Source of the DNA: Methanothermococcus thermolithotrophicus DSM 2095
GTDB lineage: Archaea; AGJL01; Methanococci; Methanococcales; Methanococcaceae
Direction of reading: 5' to 3'
Assembly: GCF_946463545.1 (NCBI RefSeq)
Contig: NZ_OX296583.1
Span: forward strand, 1,426,001 to 1,490,000
DNA: 64,000 nucleotides
Both the position numbers and the translations under genes were made by a program. The notes under the pieces were generated by a model. The model was given only the letters and a program-made list of their open reading frames with translations. It did not search any database and was not told where the DNA came from. How positions within the stretch are numbered: the stretch's first letter is position 1; each line of letters begins with the position of its first letter. This document shows, one piece after another, positions 56,627-64,000 of this stretch.

Positions 56627-57745
56627 TTAGTTTATGGTTATATTGTATTTTGAAACCTCATCAAAATATCCCAAAATTGATAGATATCCATTATTGTTTT
56701 CATCATTTTGTACATATTTATCACCATAATATCTTTGATGAGGATAATTGGAGATACCATAATAATATATTTTAACCTTGAATTTTTCCCCATTATTTAT
56801 GTTTTCAAGGTTTTTTACGCCGTACCCTATCAATGTGTTGTTTTCATTGTAAAAATTTACTTTTATGTAGATTTGCGTATTATCATCTGCGATATTCTCT
56901 CCAATTAACTCCACATAAGGTCTTCCATTGTCTGACATTAGTTTTTGACTGATTATTTTAGTATCATTTTGATGACTAATCATAGGATAATAATCTATAC
57001 CAAAAATAGGGAATAACTTGCATTTTGAAATTGTGTAGTTGTTATACACCCAATCGTTGTTGTTGGTTTTAAACTTGAATGTCTCATTTGGTTCTATATT
57101 GTACAAATGAACCCTATTTTGACTTATTAATATGTTATTTTTATCATAATATTTTATAAAAACATATCCATCAACATATTTATTATTGGTATTTTCGCCT
57201 ATAACTTCGATAATCTGGCTGTTGTTGTGTTTTAAAATATTGTATCTAATTTTAACAGGTACTCCGTGGTTTCCATTTTCATTGTAAAATAGCGTATCTT
57301 TATAACATTTTACCGATAAATTAACTGTTGATACGGAATCAACATAGTTTGAAGGACATTTTATTTTTGCTTTAAATGTTTCGCCCGGATTTATATTATC
57401 AAATTTTTCTTTGAAACTACCTATTACATAGCCATCTGAATCATACAATTTGGCATAGATAACACAATTACCTGAGATATTTCCAATATTTTTACCAATT
57501 ACCTCTATGTATGCGTTGTTGTGGTTATTATTGTTGTTATTCCCCTTATCACCATTGTTTTCAAATATTAACTTATAATTAACTATCTGAATTAGGTTTT
57601 GCTCCTCCATCATATCTTCAAATGGTATTGCATTTCTAGGGTCATTGATGGAGCTCCATACAAAATAAATAGATGATGCTATTATGATTATCAGTACAAT
57701 ATTTATCAAAATCGATATACTTAGAAGTATATTTTTACCATTCAT
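56627..57745 (-). CDS. Membrane-anchored protein with three FxLYD-like domains
   Basis: The 372 aa protein has one N-terminal membrane helix (NILLSISILINIVLIIIIAS) and three repeated beta domains outside (about residues 60-140, 160-245 and 260-350). Each has the pattern (Y/I)xExxGxN...GNC/G(Y/F)V..AK(L/F)YD..GxxIG.....L.NI.PGE.FK.K, which is the FxLYD/DUF fold common in archaeal surface proteins. I chose ATG 57745 after AAGGGATG, over an in-frame TTG 57763. The function is unknown; its convergent neighbour is a secreted phosphatase. Confidence 0.75.
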   Translation of the reverse strand: MNGKNILLSISILINIVLIIIIASSIYFVWSSINDPRNAIPFEDMMEEQNLIQIVNYKLIFENNGDKGNNNNNNHNNAYIEVIGKNIGNISGNCVIYAKLYDSDGYVIGSFKEKFDNINPGETFKAKIKCPSNYVDSVSTVNLSVKCYKDTLFYNENGNHGVPVKIRYNILKHNNSQIIEVIGENTNNKYVDGYVFIKYYDKNNILISQNRVHLYNIEPNETFKFKTNNNDWVYNNYTISKCKLFPIFGIDYYPMISHQNDTKIISQKLMSDNGRPYVELIGENIADDNTQIYIKVNFYNENNTLIGYGVKNLENINNGEKFKVKIYYYGISNYPHQRYYGDKYVQNDENNNGYLSILGYFDEVSKYNITIN

Positions 57746-57905
57746 ACATACATCCCTTTGCAAAATTAGAATTATGTTAATAAATTATCTATATCGACAA
57801 CATTGTATATAGTCAATTGATACTATTTGAAACAAATGAAACCAATTGCATGACCTAATAGATATTAATAACAATTTTTTTCTCAATCGATATTATGGTG
57901 AGGTT

Positions 57906-58025
57906 ATGAGACATGTTAAAAAGACGATATTGGTGTTGGGGGTTATGGTATTATTATCTTCAGTATATGCAGATACTGCCCCAAAAGTAGTTAAAGCATA
58001 CCTTGGAGTAGATACTAAAGGGTAA
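57906..58025 (+). CDS. Short secreted peptide or truncated surface protein, 39 aa
   Basis: A GGTGAGG site precedes ATG 57906. The product MRHVKKTILVLGVMVLLSSV YADTAPKVVKAYLGVDTKG is a signal peptide with a cut site at VYA followed by 17 residues. It could be the start of a decayed surface-protein gene. Confidence 0.4.
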   Translation: MRHVKKTILVLGVMVLLSSVYADTAPKVVKAYLGVDTKG

Positions 58026-58487
58026 TTTTTAATATTATTATATTTCCACAATAGTTTTCTTTGATTATTTAGTAAATTATTAGTTAGTAAATAAATATAT
58101 TCTAGCGTGGGTCATATTTCCTATTATTTAAATAAAATTATACCATTTTACTATCTATGTATATAACTAAAACTTAAAAATCATAAGGAACTTATAAGTA
58201 ATTTGGATTTTGACCCCACTAATAATATTCTTCTAAAATCAAGTAGAAAACATTATATATTAGTGTTAGTATTACTCACTTAATTAAACATAATAATTAT
58301 GATATTCCAAAACTAGATATTTTTATCAACACTATATATTTATATATTTAAAATTATTTAAAATATATTAAGATTAATTAATATATCGAAAAGTTTAAAT
58401 ATAATAATTTCTATTTAATATATTTGTGAATATCAATCTAAAATTAAATAGTCAAATAAATATTATAAAATAAAAAAAGGTGAATTA
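58026..58487. other. Gene-free AT-rich stretch
   Basis: About 460 bases, very AT-rich, with several TATATTTA-like words. No gene or clear repeat is seen. The last 40 bases would hold the promoter of the ferredoxin gene. Confidence 0.5.
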
Positions 58488-58859
58488 ATGAAAGATTTGC
58501 CTGTAATTGGGAAAGACCCTTTGGGAAGGACAATAAAAGATTTTACAGTAATGCCTTGGTGGGGTGTAGATAGAAAAAATATAGAATGGTATCCAAAAAT
58601 AGACTACGATGCATGCACAGGCTGTGGTATATGCTATATTACATGCGGAAACAGAGTAGTATTTGATTGGGACAAAGAAATGAAAAAACCTGTTGTTGCA
58701 AGACCATACAACTGTGTAGTTTCATGCACCACATGCGGTAATCTATGCCCTCATGATGCATTAATATTCCCAGATAGGGAATATATGCATGAAGTTATTA
58801 TCAAAGAAAAAATTCTTAAAAAAGCTGCCAATAAATTAAAAGAACATGATTTAATATAA
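58488..58859 (+). CDS. 4Fe-4S ferredoxin-type protein
   Basis: The 123 aa protein has an N-terminal 38 residues without Cys (LPVIGKDPLGRTIKDF), a first cluster CTGCGICYITC, and a second set CVVSCTTCGNLCPHDAL, followed by a helical tail. Two 4Fe-4S clusters are expected. Start ATG follows AAAGGTGAAT. It precedes osmC-like and DUF166 genes with gaps of 50 and 24 bases; the three probably form an operon, perhaps for redox or stress defence. Confidence 0.88.
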   Translation: MKDLPVIGKDPLGRTIKDFTVMPWWGVDRKNIEWYPKIDYDACTGCGICYITCGNRVVFDWDKEMKKPVVARPYNCVVSCTTCGNLCPHDALIFPDREYMHEVIIKEKILKKAANKLKEHDLI

Positions 58860-58909
58860 AATAATATAAATTCTTTTATTTTTTACAATATAAAATTTTG
58901 GTGAGTTCT

Positions 58910-59515
58910 ATGAAAGAAATGATGTGTGAGATGATGAAAAATATGAAACCTGAATTTATGATGGAAATGATGGATGAAATGATAGATTCAAATATGGCAG
59001 AAAATTTTGCACCTAAGATGATGCCTAAATGTCTAAATAATTTTTTATCAAAGATACCTGAAAAAGAAAGAGAGGAGTTAATAAAAAAAATCGTTGATAT
59101 TATAACATCCAAATACTACGATGAAGGCATAAATTCAACCTTTGTAAAAGAATTTGAAACTGATGTAAATATCAAAGGATTAAAGATAGCATCAAAAGGG
59201 GGAAAAGGTTCAGTGGGGGACAAAATTAATCCTATGGATTTATTTTTATCCGGATTATGCGGTTGCACAGCCATTGCAGTGGGGAGGACCTTGGAGGAGC
59301 TCAGTATTAAGGGAACAGTTAAGGTAGATGGTTCTGTTAAAAAAAGTTTTGAAAAAGGATGTATTGAACAAATTACATTGAACATCCATGTAAAAATTGA
59401 AGATAGCAGTAAGTCAGAAGAGGAGCTCACCAACATAATATTGGAAGGTTCAAAGAAATGTTTAATAAGCAACTCGTTAAAATGTGAGCTCATAAAAAAT
59501 GTCATATTTGAATAG
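58910..59515 (+). CDS. OsmC-family protein with Met-rich N-terminus
   Basis: The 201 aa protein has an OsmC domain from about residue 75 with the two peroxidatic Cys regions SGLCGCTAIAVGRTLEEL and KKCLISNSLKCEL. OsmC proteins reduce organic peroxides. The N-terminal 65 residues are unusual: very rich in Met (MKEMMCEMMKNMKPEFMMEM), which could bind copper or be oxidised. ATG 58910 follows GGTGAG; the in-frame TTG at 58898 lies upstream of that site. Confidence 0.85.
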   Translation: MKEMMCEMMKNMKPEFMMEMMDEMIDSNMAENFAPKMMPKCLNNFLSKIPEKEREELIKKIVDIITSKYYDEGINSTFVKEFETDVNIKGLKIASKGGKGSVGDKINPMDLFLSGLCGCTAIAVGRTLEELSIKGTVKVDGSVKKSFEKGCIEQITLNIHVKIEDSSKSEEELTNIILEGSKKCLISNSLKCELIKNVIFE

Positions 59516-59539
59516 GAAAAATATAAAAAAGGTATAAAT

Positions 59540-60229
59540 ATGGCAAAAATATTAGTAATAACCGATGGAGCATATGGATATAGGATTCAAGGAACTGTAA
59601 ATTCATTTGGAAAGAAAAATGAGTTTATAGGAATATGCAAAATAGATAAACCCACAGATTTTATTATTGATGAAATAGAACTGCCCAAAGAAGTAATAGA
59701 TAAATTCAAAGAAGCAGATGTTCTATTGTTATATACTCAGCATCCAGACAATACATACGAAATTTGCAGAAAAGCCAAGAAAGAAAATCCTGATGTTGCC
59801 ATAATCGTTGCTACATGGAGTGGAGAGGGACAGAAAAAAGAATTGAGCAAATTTGATGCCATATGCCCAGATGAGATGTGCTTATTAGATGAAAAGGATG
59901 TGGAAGATTTAATAAATAAATATCCAAAGTTAAAAGAATTTTTAGAAGAATTCGGAACTCCAAAGGTTGAAATTTATATAAAAGATGATAAAGTTGAAGA
60001 TGTTAAAGTCATTAGGAGCTCCATATGTGGGAGCACATTGTTTATGGTTAAATCTATGAAAGGACTTGATGCAAAAGATAAAGAGGAATTAAGCAGAAAA
60101 TCGGCAATGATGATTCAAAGATATCCCTGTGTAGCTGGAAAAATAAAAATATTTAGAAAAGAGTGCAAAAAACAGAAAGCTTTGGAAGTTCATAAAGATG
60201 CTGTATTCAACGGTATAAAAACCGAATAG
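59540..60229 (+). CDS. DUF166-family protein
   Basis: The 229 aa protein belongs to the archaeal DUF166 family (sometimes labelled thymidylate synthase-like; that role is not proven). Features are the start [44 protein letters not shown] and a Cys-rich end ([40 protein letters not shown]). It ends the ferredoxin-OsmC set. The Cys pattern suggests a metal or cluster. Confidence 0.75.
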   Translation: MAKILVITDGAYGYRIQGTVNSFGKKNEFIGICKIDKPTDFIIDEIELPKEVIDKFKEADVLLLYTQHPDNTYEICRKAKKENPDVAIIVATWSGEGQKKELSKFDAICPDEMCLLDEKDVEDLINKYPKLKEFLEEFGTPKVEIYIKDDKVEDVKVIRSSICGSTLFMVKSMKGLDAKDKEELSRKSAMMIQRYPCVAGKIKIFRKECKKQKALEVHKDAVFNGIKTE

Positions 60230-60299
60230 GTTTTATAATTTTAATTATTTTTATTTAATTTATTTTTTATTTAATCACTCGCTCGCTATTATTGTAGTT

Positions 60300-60552
60300 A
60301 ATCTCCAAACCTTTTAAAAAATCGAAGCAAATCACCAGCTTGTTAGTGAGCTACAAAAATTACGAAGTAATTTTTGTTTAATCAGAGCTCACGAAGTGAG
60401 CGTTATAAAACCTAACGGTTTTTAAAACCCTTAACAGGTTATGAAAATCATAATTTCAAAATCTCACTTTAGTTCGGAAATGTAGCAAAATGCGAAGCGA
60501 AGAGCTACAAAATCACTTCATGATTTTGTTCAATGCGAAGGTTTTCGTCTAA
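60300..60552. repeat. Cluster of GCTACAAAA palindromic repeats
   Basis: Units include GAGCTACAAAAATTAC-GAA-GTAATTTTTGTTTAATC (60348..60384), GAGCTCACGAAGTGAGC, AAAACC-TAAC-GGTTTT, and GCGAAGCGAAGAGCTAC with AAAATCA-CTTCA-TGATTTT and GTTCAATG (60493..60535). Flanks are kept while stems vary. The whole gap 60230..60631 has no gene. Confidence 0.7.
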
Positions 60553-60631
60553 TTTTAGGTAATACTTATGTGCATACCATTCGCAGAACGACTATATATT
60601 CATCTATATCGACAACATTGCATATGTAATA

Positions 60632-60950
60632 ATGAAAATTACTTTATATAATCGTAACATCCATGATGAGCTCAGGAACATTCGTAATAAAATTGCACAT
60701 GCTGATGTTGGTGAATGGTAAATCGAACAATGCCATTGGAAAAACAGATGAGTATTACAAAAAAGTAAAAGAAACGCTGAATAAAAAAGAGTTGTTTGAT
60801 TTGCCAAAACAGTTACCTATGGAAAAACTGGTAGAGCTGTATGGGATCCAAAAAAATGGTAATATCCAAAATGCCTACCAGTGTTTATCACCCATAATTG
60901 TAAAAAAATTATGTAGTATTTATGATCTGAATTCAAAAAAAACAGTATGA
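60632..60950 (+). pseudogene. HEPN-like protein remnant
   Basis: A 29-codon frame from ATG 60632 contains ELRNIRNKIAHADVG, which has the HEPN R-N-x3-H nuclease motif. After a frameshift the sequence goes on as SNNAIGKTDEYYKKVKETLN, then KKELFDLPKQLPMEKLVELY to a stop at 60950. The second part is coding-like but unrecognised. It resembles a broken HEPN ribonuclease of a defence system. Confidence 0.45.
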
Positions 60951-61095
60951 TTGTAACTTAACAATTGAAAAATTTAAAAGTTTGTTTAACTTAAAATCCT
61001 CAATTTAAAAACTATAAACTGCAGGAAATTATATGAAATTCCTTCGGAATTTCATCGATTTCTTGCAGATATGTTAGAATTGCACCCCACCATAA

Positions 61096-61929
61096 TTATT
61101 CTGGTTTTTCCATTAACTCTTTTTTACTTAATATTTGTCCTTCTGGATGGTGTGGTTTTCTACTTACACCATCTGTTGATTTTTCTAACTCTCTTGCTTC
61201 ATCCACTAATTTAGCAGCATATCTTATCATTTCATGGGCAGATGCTACAATTGGGATGTATTTTTCCATCTCTTTTGTCATGAAGCATCCTTTAACGTCA
61301 ACATCTCCAACTTTTTCAGCCATAACAAATGCGGCCATTGCCTTTGCCTTTGCGTAAGGGTTGGTAAATTCCATAGCTTCAACAGCTTTTTGCTCGTTGA
61401 TAACTATTTTTGGTAATTCAATTTCTTTTTCTTCCTTAACAGCATTAATCATTTCATCAATCGCATTTTGTACAACCCTTAGAGCTCCGGTACCTGCCAA
61501 CACTCTTATTACATCTGCGTTAAACATTGCCATTTCAACAGGGTCTAAAAATTGTCTTCTTGCACCAATCATTGGGTCGCATTTTATAATGATATACCCC
61601 AGCCCTTGTTCAGCAATTTCGTCCTTTGCCTTTAAACCTGGAGCATCACCGATAATTACTGCAGGAATATCTGAGCTACTTAAAATTTCTCTTGCTTTTT
61701 TTGGACCTGGTGCAGCTGGGTTTGGTCCTATGTAAACTATAAAATCTGGTTTTACTTCATTTACCATTTTTGTAGTTACTTCTTCCACTTGCTCTGGCCC
61801 CATCTTTGCCCCACTGCTTAAAACTATAACATCTATATCTTTTCTATCTGCCCTCTCATCCAATGCTAAGTCCACAATTGGAGACATCCCGATATTCCCA
61901 CACTTGATAATTCCTACTTTCACAACCAT
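61096..61929 (-). CDS. mtd: F420-dependent methylene-tetrahydromethanopterin dehydrogenase
   Basis: Mtd moves electrons from reduced F420 to the C1 carrier in CO2 reduction to methane. The 277 aa protein starts VVKVGIIKCGNIGMSPIVDL and has VLSSGAKMGPEQVEEVT, VYIGPNPAAPGPKKAREIL, FLDPVEMAMFNADVIRVLAG, and a C-terminal RKPHHPEGQILSKKELMEKP. I chose the ATG at 61929, after AAAGGTGATACG, over an in-frame ATG at 61947. It is a single gene with its own promoter. Confidence 0.97.
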   Translation of the reverse strand: MVVKVGIIKCGNIGMSPIVDLALDERADRKDIDVIVLSSGAKMGPEQVEEVTTKMVNEVKPDFIVYIGPNPAAPGPKKAREILSSSDIPAVIIGDAPGLKAKDEIAEQGLGYIIIKCDPMIGARRQFLDPVEMAMFNADVIRVLAGTGALRVVQNAIDEMINAVKEEKEIELPKIVINEQKAVEAMEFTNPYAKAKAMAAFVMAEKVGDVDVKGCFMTKEMEKYIPIVASAHEMIRYAAKLVDEARELEKSTDGVSRKPHHPEGQILSKKELMEKPE

Positions 61930-61978
61930 CGTATCACCTTTCTTCATATTAAAATTTTGTATAGTAGTAAATCATAAT

Positions 61979-61997
61979 ATTAAATATATATAATTTA
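61979..61997 (-). promoter_or_regulatory. Probable TATA box of mtd
   Basis: On the minus strand the sequence TAAATTATATATATTTAAT lies about 50 bases before the mtd ATG, with transcript start expected about 25 bases downstream. AT palindromy makes the exact box uncertain. Confidence 0.45.
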
Positions 61998-62034
61998 TTA
62001 TTTATACCAAATAAAAAATAATGTATCAATACCA

Positions 62035-63174
62035 CTATTCAAAATCGAACAACGGTGGCATTTTGTCATCAACCCCCGGCACATAATCAAAAGTATCTCT
62101 AAGTTTTAACTGCATTCTGTGGAATATATGTACAAGTGGAATTTCCATTGGACAGACGCCCTCACACTGTCCGCAGTTTATGCAACTTTGGGAAATATGG
62201 GACAATCTAATCCCTTGGAACATTATTGGGTTTGGTGGGATTTTGCCTTTCTCATCAACATAGTCCTTCTCCAATTTACACTCCTCACAGAAACAGATTG
62301 GGCATACGTCTCTGCATCCATAACATTTAATACACCTATTCCAATATTCTTTCCATCTTTCAATATTTGGATATTCCTCTTCAAGTTGTTTCTTTTGGAA
62401 ACTTTTAGCGAGTTTAATCATGTTGTTTTCTATTTTTTCCCTAATTTCAATGCCTTTCTCAGATGGTTTTTTGGTTTTTATGTATCCCTCTTTTTCAGCA
62501 TCCTCAATGAGCTCCATTCCTTTCTCTGAACAAATCTCAACAAACGTCCATCCTGAGTCTGCCCCCCAATTCCCACATGCTAAATCCGCATTTCTCGGGA
62601 CTTTTAATTCACATCTTTGACAATTCTCCCTCCTTCCGAAGCCTTTTTCTTCCAACTCATGGATTTTTATTGCCTTATGTTCCCCATTCTTCAACTCAAT
62701 GATGAATTTTCCTTTATCAATTTCCTCCTTTACAACGTCCTTGGGATTTACTCCATAAAATAGTTCAATCATCTTCATTGCAGTTATTGGACTTATGGTC
62801 CCTCCACAGTTCAAACCAATCATATAAACATTATCCAAGTTAATTTGGTTTAACTTTGCTAATTCCCTTATTGCCATGGCATCACAAGGTTTAACAGAAA
62901 CGGCAATCTTTTTATCTGCTAAGTAGTTCTTTATCAAATTTCCAAAGTTCGTTGGAGCACAGTGCAGAGAACCTGCAGTTTCAATCAATTCTTCTGAGCT
63001 CGTTATGAACGCTGGGATTCCATCATAAATATCCTCCCCCCTCTTTAATGCCAAGACTCCATCAACAAGTTTTTTATCCAATAAATATTTAGACAGTGCG
63101 GTAACTGCCCCCCCACATTCTGCCTGTTTTAAGATTTCTTCATCAGTAGCTTGAATTAAAATGTATTTATCCAT
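62035..63174 (-). CDS. fdhB: Formate dehydrogenase beta subunit
   Basis: The 379 aa subunit transfers electrons from the FdhA active site to F420 (or HdrA). It starts MDKYILIQATDEEILKQAEC, has GGAVTALSKYLL, VSVKPCDAMAIRELAKLNQI, ACGNWGADSGWTFVEICSEK and, at the C-terminus, two 4Fe-4S sets (CIKCYGCRDVCPICFCEECK and CINCGQCEGVCPMEI). I chose ATG 63174, after AAAGGGTGG; the longer open frame upstream overlaps fdhA. It lies 58 bases downstream of fdhA and is cotranscribed with it. Confidence 0.95.
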   Translation of the reverse strand: MDKYILIQATDEEILKQAECGGAVTALSKYLLDKKLVDGVLALKRGEDIYDGIPAFITSSEELIETAGSLHCAPTNFGNLIKNYLADKKIAVSVKPCDAMAIRELAKLNQINLDNVYMIGLNCGGTISPITAMKMIELFYGVNPKDVVKEEIDKGKFIIELKNGEHKAIKIHELEEKGFGRRENCQRCELKVPRNADLACGNWGADSGWTFVEICSEKGMELIEDAEKEGYIKTKKPSEKGIEIREKIENNMIKLAKSFQKKQLEEEYPNIERWKEYWNRCIKCYGCRDVCPICFCEECKLEKDYVDEKGKIPPNPIMFQGIRLSHISQSCINCGQCEGVCPMEIPLVHIFHRMQLKLRDTFDYVPGVDDKMPPLFDFE

Positions 63175-63187
63175 GATACCACCCTTT

Positions 63188-63212
63188 TGATGGGATTTTT
63201 CCCTTTCCATCA
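63188..63212 (-). promoter_or_regulatory. Hairpin between fdhA and fdhB, possible SECIS
   Basis: On the minus strand TGATGGAAAGGG-AAAAA-TCCCATCA folds with an upper GGGA/TCCC stem and a lower TGAT/ATCA stem, with purines (GGAAA) on the 5' side only. In selenocysteine-using methanococci FdhA contains Sec and its SECIS lies at this place. The match to the GAA/A consensus is weaker than that of selD. Confidence 0.35.
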
Positions 63213-63232
63213 TTTTTATCCGGAGATTAAAA

Positions 63233-64000
63233 TTAGAGATTCTTTTGGATGTCTTCAATTGAGTTGAATCCCAAATTAATTTCCATTTTCTCAGCAAGAT
63301 TTTTTATTATTCTCCAATCCTCCAACGCATCCTCTGGTGGATTTACTGCTTTATTTATTTTTTGAGTTTTTCTCTCAGTATTGATGAATGTTCCCCCTTT
63401 TTCTGCCCAACATGCCGAAGGCAACACTACATCAGCAAGTTTTGCGGTTTCGCTCATTATAATGTCTTGAACAACCAAAAATTCAACATTTTTTAATGCT
63501 TCATTATCAATTAATGCTGGATTTTCACCCATGATGTAGAGGCATTTGACACTTTTTATTAAGTTTATTACCTCATCCTTATTTAACGCTGGAACACCCA
63601 CCATTGTTGCTCCAACGGTGTTGCAATGTTTTGCAATTGGCAATATTCTACTATTTGTTTTTTCTGCCAATTTATATGCTAAATCACATTCTTCCTCTTT
63701 CGTTAGGGCATTAAATATTATAATTGAGTTTTTTTCACTGAGCTTCTTTACTATTTCATCATTGGGATTGCTTAAAAATTCCGCAAAGTCATTAACCTTT
63801 ATAAACTCATCTGAATTTAATTTGGTTATTTCTTTCTCTACCCTATCAACAGTAATAACTTCAGCTCCTTTATCTTTTGCTTTAATTACTTTTCTTCCAA
63901 TTAGGGCATTCCACTCAAATACGTCCCCAAATATTAAAATAACTTCTGCATTCTCAATATCATCAATTGACGCAATTTCTTTATCCAAACTGACTTTTGG
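63233..64000 (-). CDS. fdhA: Formate dehydrogenase alpha subunit, C-terminal part
   Basis: The gene runs off the end of the window; 256 codons are visible. They fit the third and later domains of a molybdopterin oxidoreductase: DAEVILIFG-like [80 protein letters not shown] and [20 protein letters not shown]. The active-site Sec/Cys lies outside the window, so whether it is Sec cannot be seen. The end is short for FdhA (no long cofactor-capping domain after the last motif), as in methanogen FdhA. Confidence 0.93.
   Translation of the reverse strand, partial: PKVSLDKEIASIDDIENAEVILIFGDVFEWNALIGRKVIKAKDKGAEVITVDRVEKEITKLNSDEFIKVNDFAEFLSNPNDEIVKKLSEKNSIIIFNALTKEEECDLAYKLAEKTNSRILPIAKHCNTVGATMVGVPALNKDEVINLIKSVKCLYIMGENPALIDNEALKNVEFLVVQDIIMSETAKLADVVLPSACWAEKGGTFINTERKTQKINKAVNPPEDALEDWRIIKNLAEKMEINLGFNSIEDIQKNL

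Overview
The window looks like the chromosome of a methanogenic archaeon of the order Methanococcales. It has about 30% GC by eye, archaeal GGTGA-type ribosome binding sites, the methanogenesis enzyme Mtd, formate dehydrogenase genes (fdhB and a partial fdhA), an archaeal GMP synthase split into subunits, an intein-bearing Hel308, a class III (pilin-like) prepilin, and selenium genes: a selenocysteine-containing SelD with a textbook archaeal SECIS, and a tRNA selenouridine synthase split in two. Species is not assigned; Methanothermococcus or Methanococcus are the best guesses.

Layout. 0.2-11.7 kb is mostly core genome: a DedA membrane protein, a CBS protein, an HTH regulator, RNase Z, selD with its SECIS, a prepilin, the small subunit of the aconitase-X type mevalonate enzyme, a Nog1-like GTPase, split SelU, argJ and a polysaccharide flippase. 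11.7-26.1 kb is an accessory island: an HsdS, a decayed MntA-HepT pair, an intact RelBE-type toxin-antitoxin pair, about 2 kb of decayed DNA, then a PLD-SNF2 helicase and an Eco57I-type methylase with a duplicated N-terminal domain. 26.2-40.4 kb returns to core genes: guaAb, pyrG, a probable box C/D RNA, hel308 with its intein, a cobalt/nickel ECF transporter lacking its ATPase gene, an AIR-synthase-like protein, an SPFH protein and a NapH-like ferredoxin.

40.8-52.3 kb is the most striking part. It is one long plus-strand gene cluster with a Vps4/CdvC-like AAA ATPase carrying an N-terminal MIT-like domain. Immediately upstream are two ESCRT-III-like coiled-coil proteins whose acidic C-termini end in MIM1-like peptides, and a longer coiled-coil protein. 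Downstream are a secreted or membrane-anchored beta-propeller/PEGA protein, two Ser/Thr protein kinases, a DUF4013 membrane protein and a PP2C phosphatase. This reads as a phosphorylation-controlled membrane-remodelling system in a lineage that normally divides with FtsZ. A decayed piece of a second copy (ESCRT-III C-terminus followed by a propeller) lies at 16.6-17.1 kb.

52.6-64 kb holds scars of defence genes (a CARF-HTH protein and a UvrD/RecB-like helicase-nuclease, both missing their 5' ends, and a HEPN fragment), a secreted alkaline phosphatase with a dockerin-like tail, a ferredoxin, an OsmC protein, a DUF166 protein, mtd, fdhB and the 3' part of fdhA.

The whole window is also marked by repeats: families of palindromes with conserved flanks and variable stems (two of them inserted in frame inside hel308 and its intein), a roughly 120-190 bp element ending in TGGTGTGCA, and a very high frequency of the hexamer GAGCTC (about 68 copies counted by eye against 4-5 expected).
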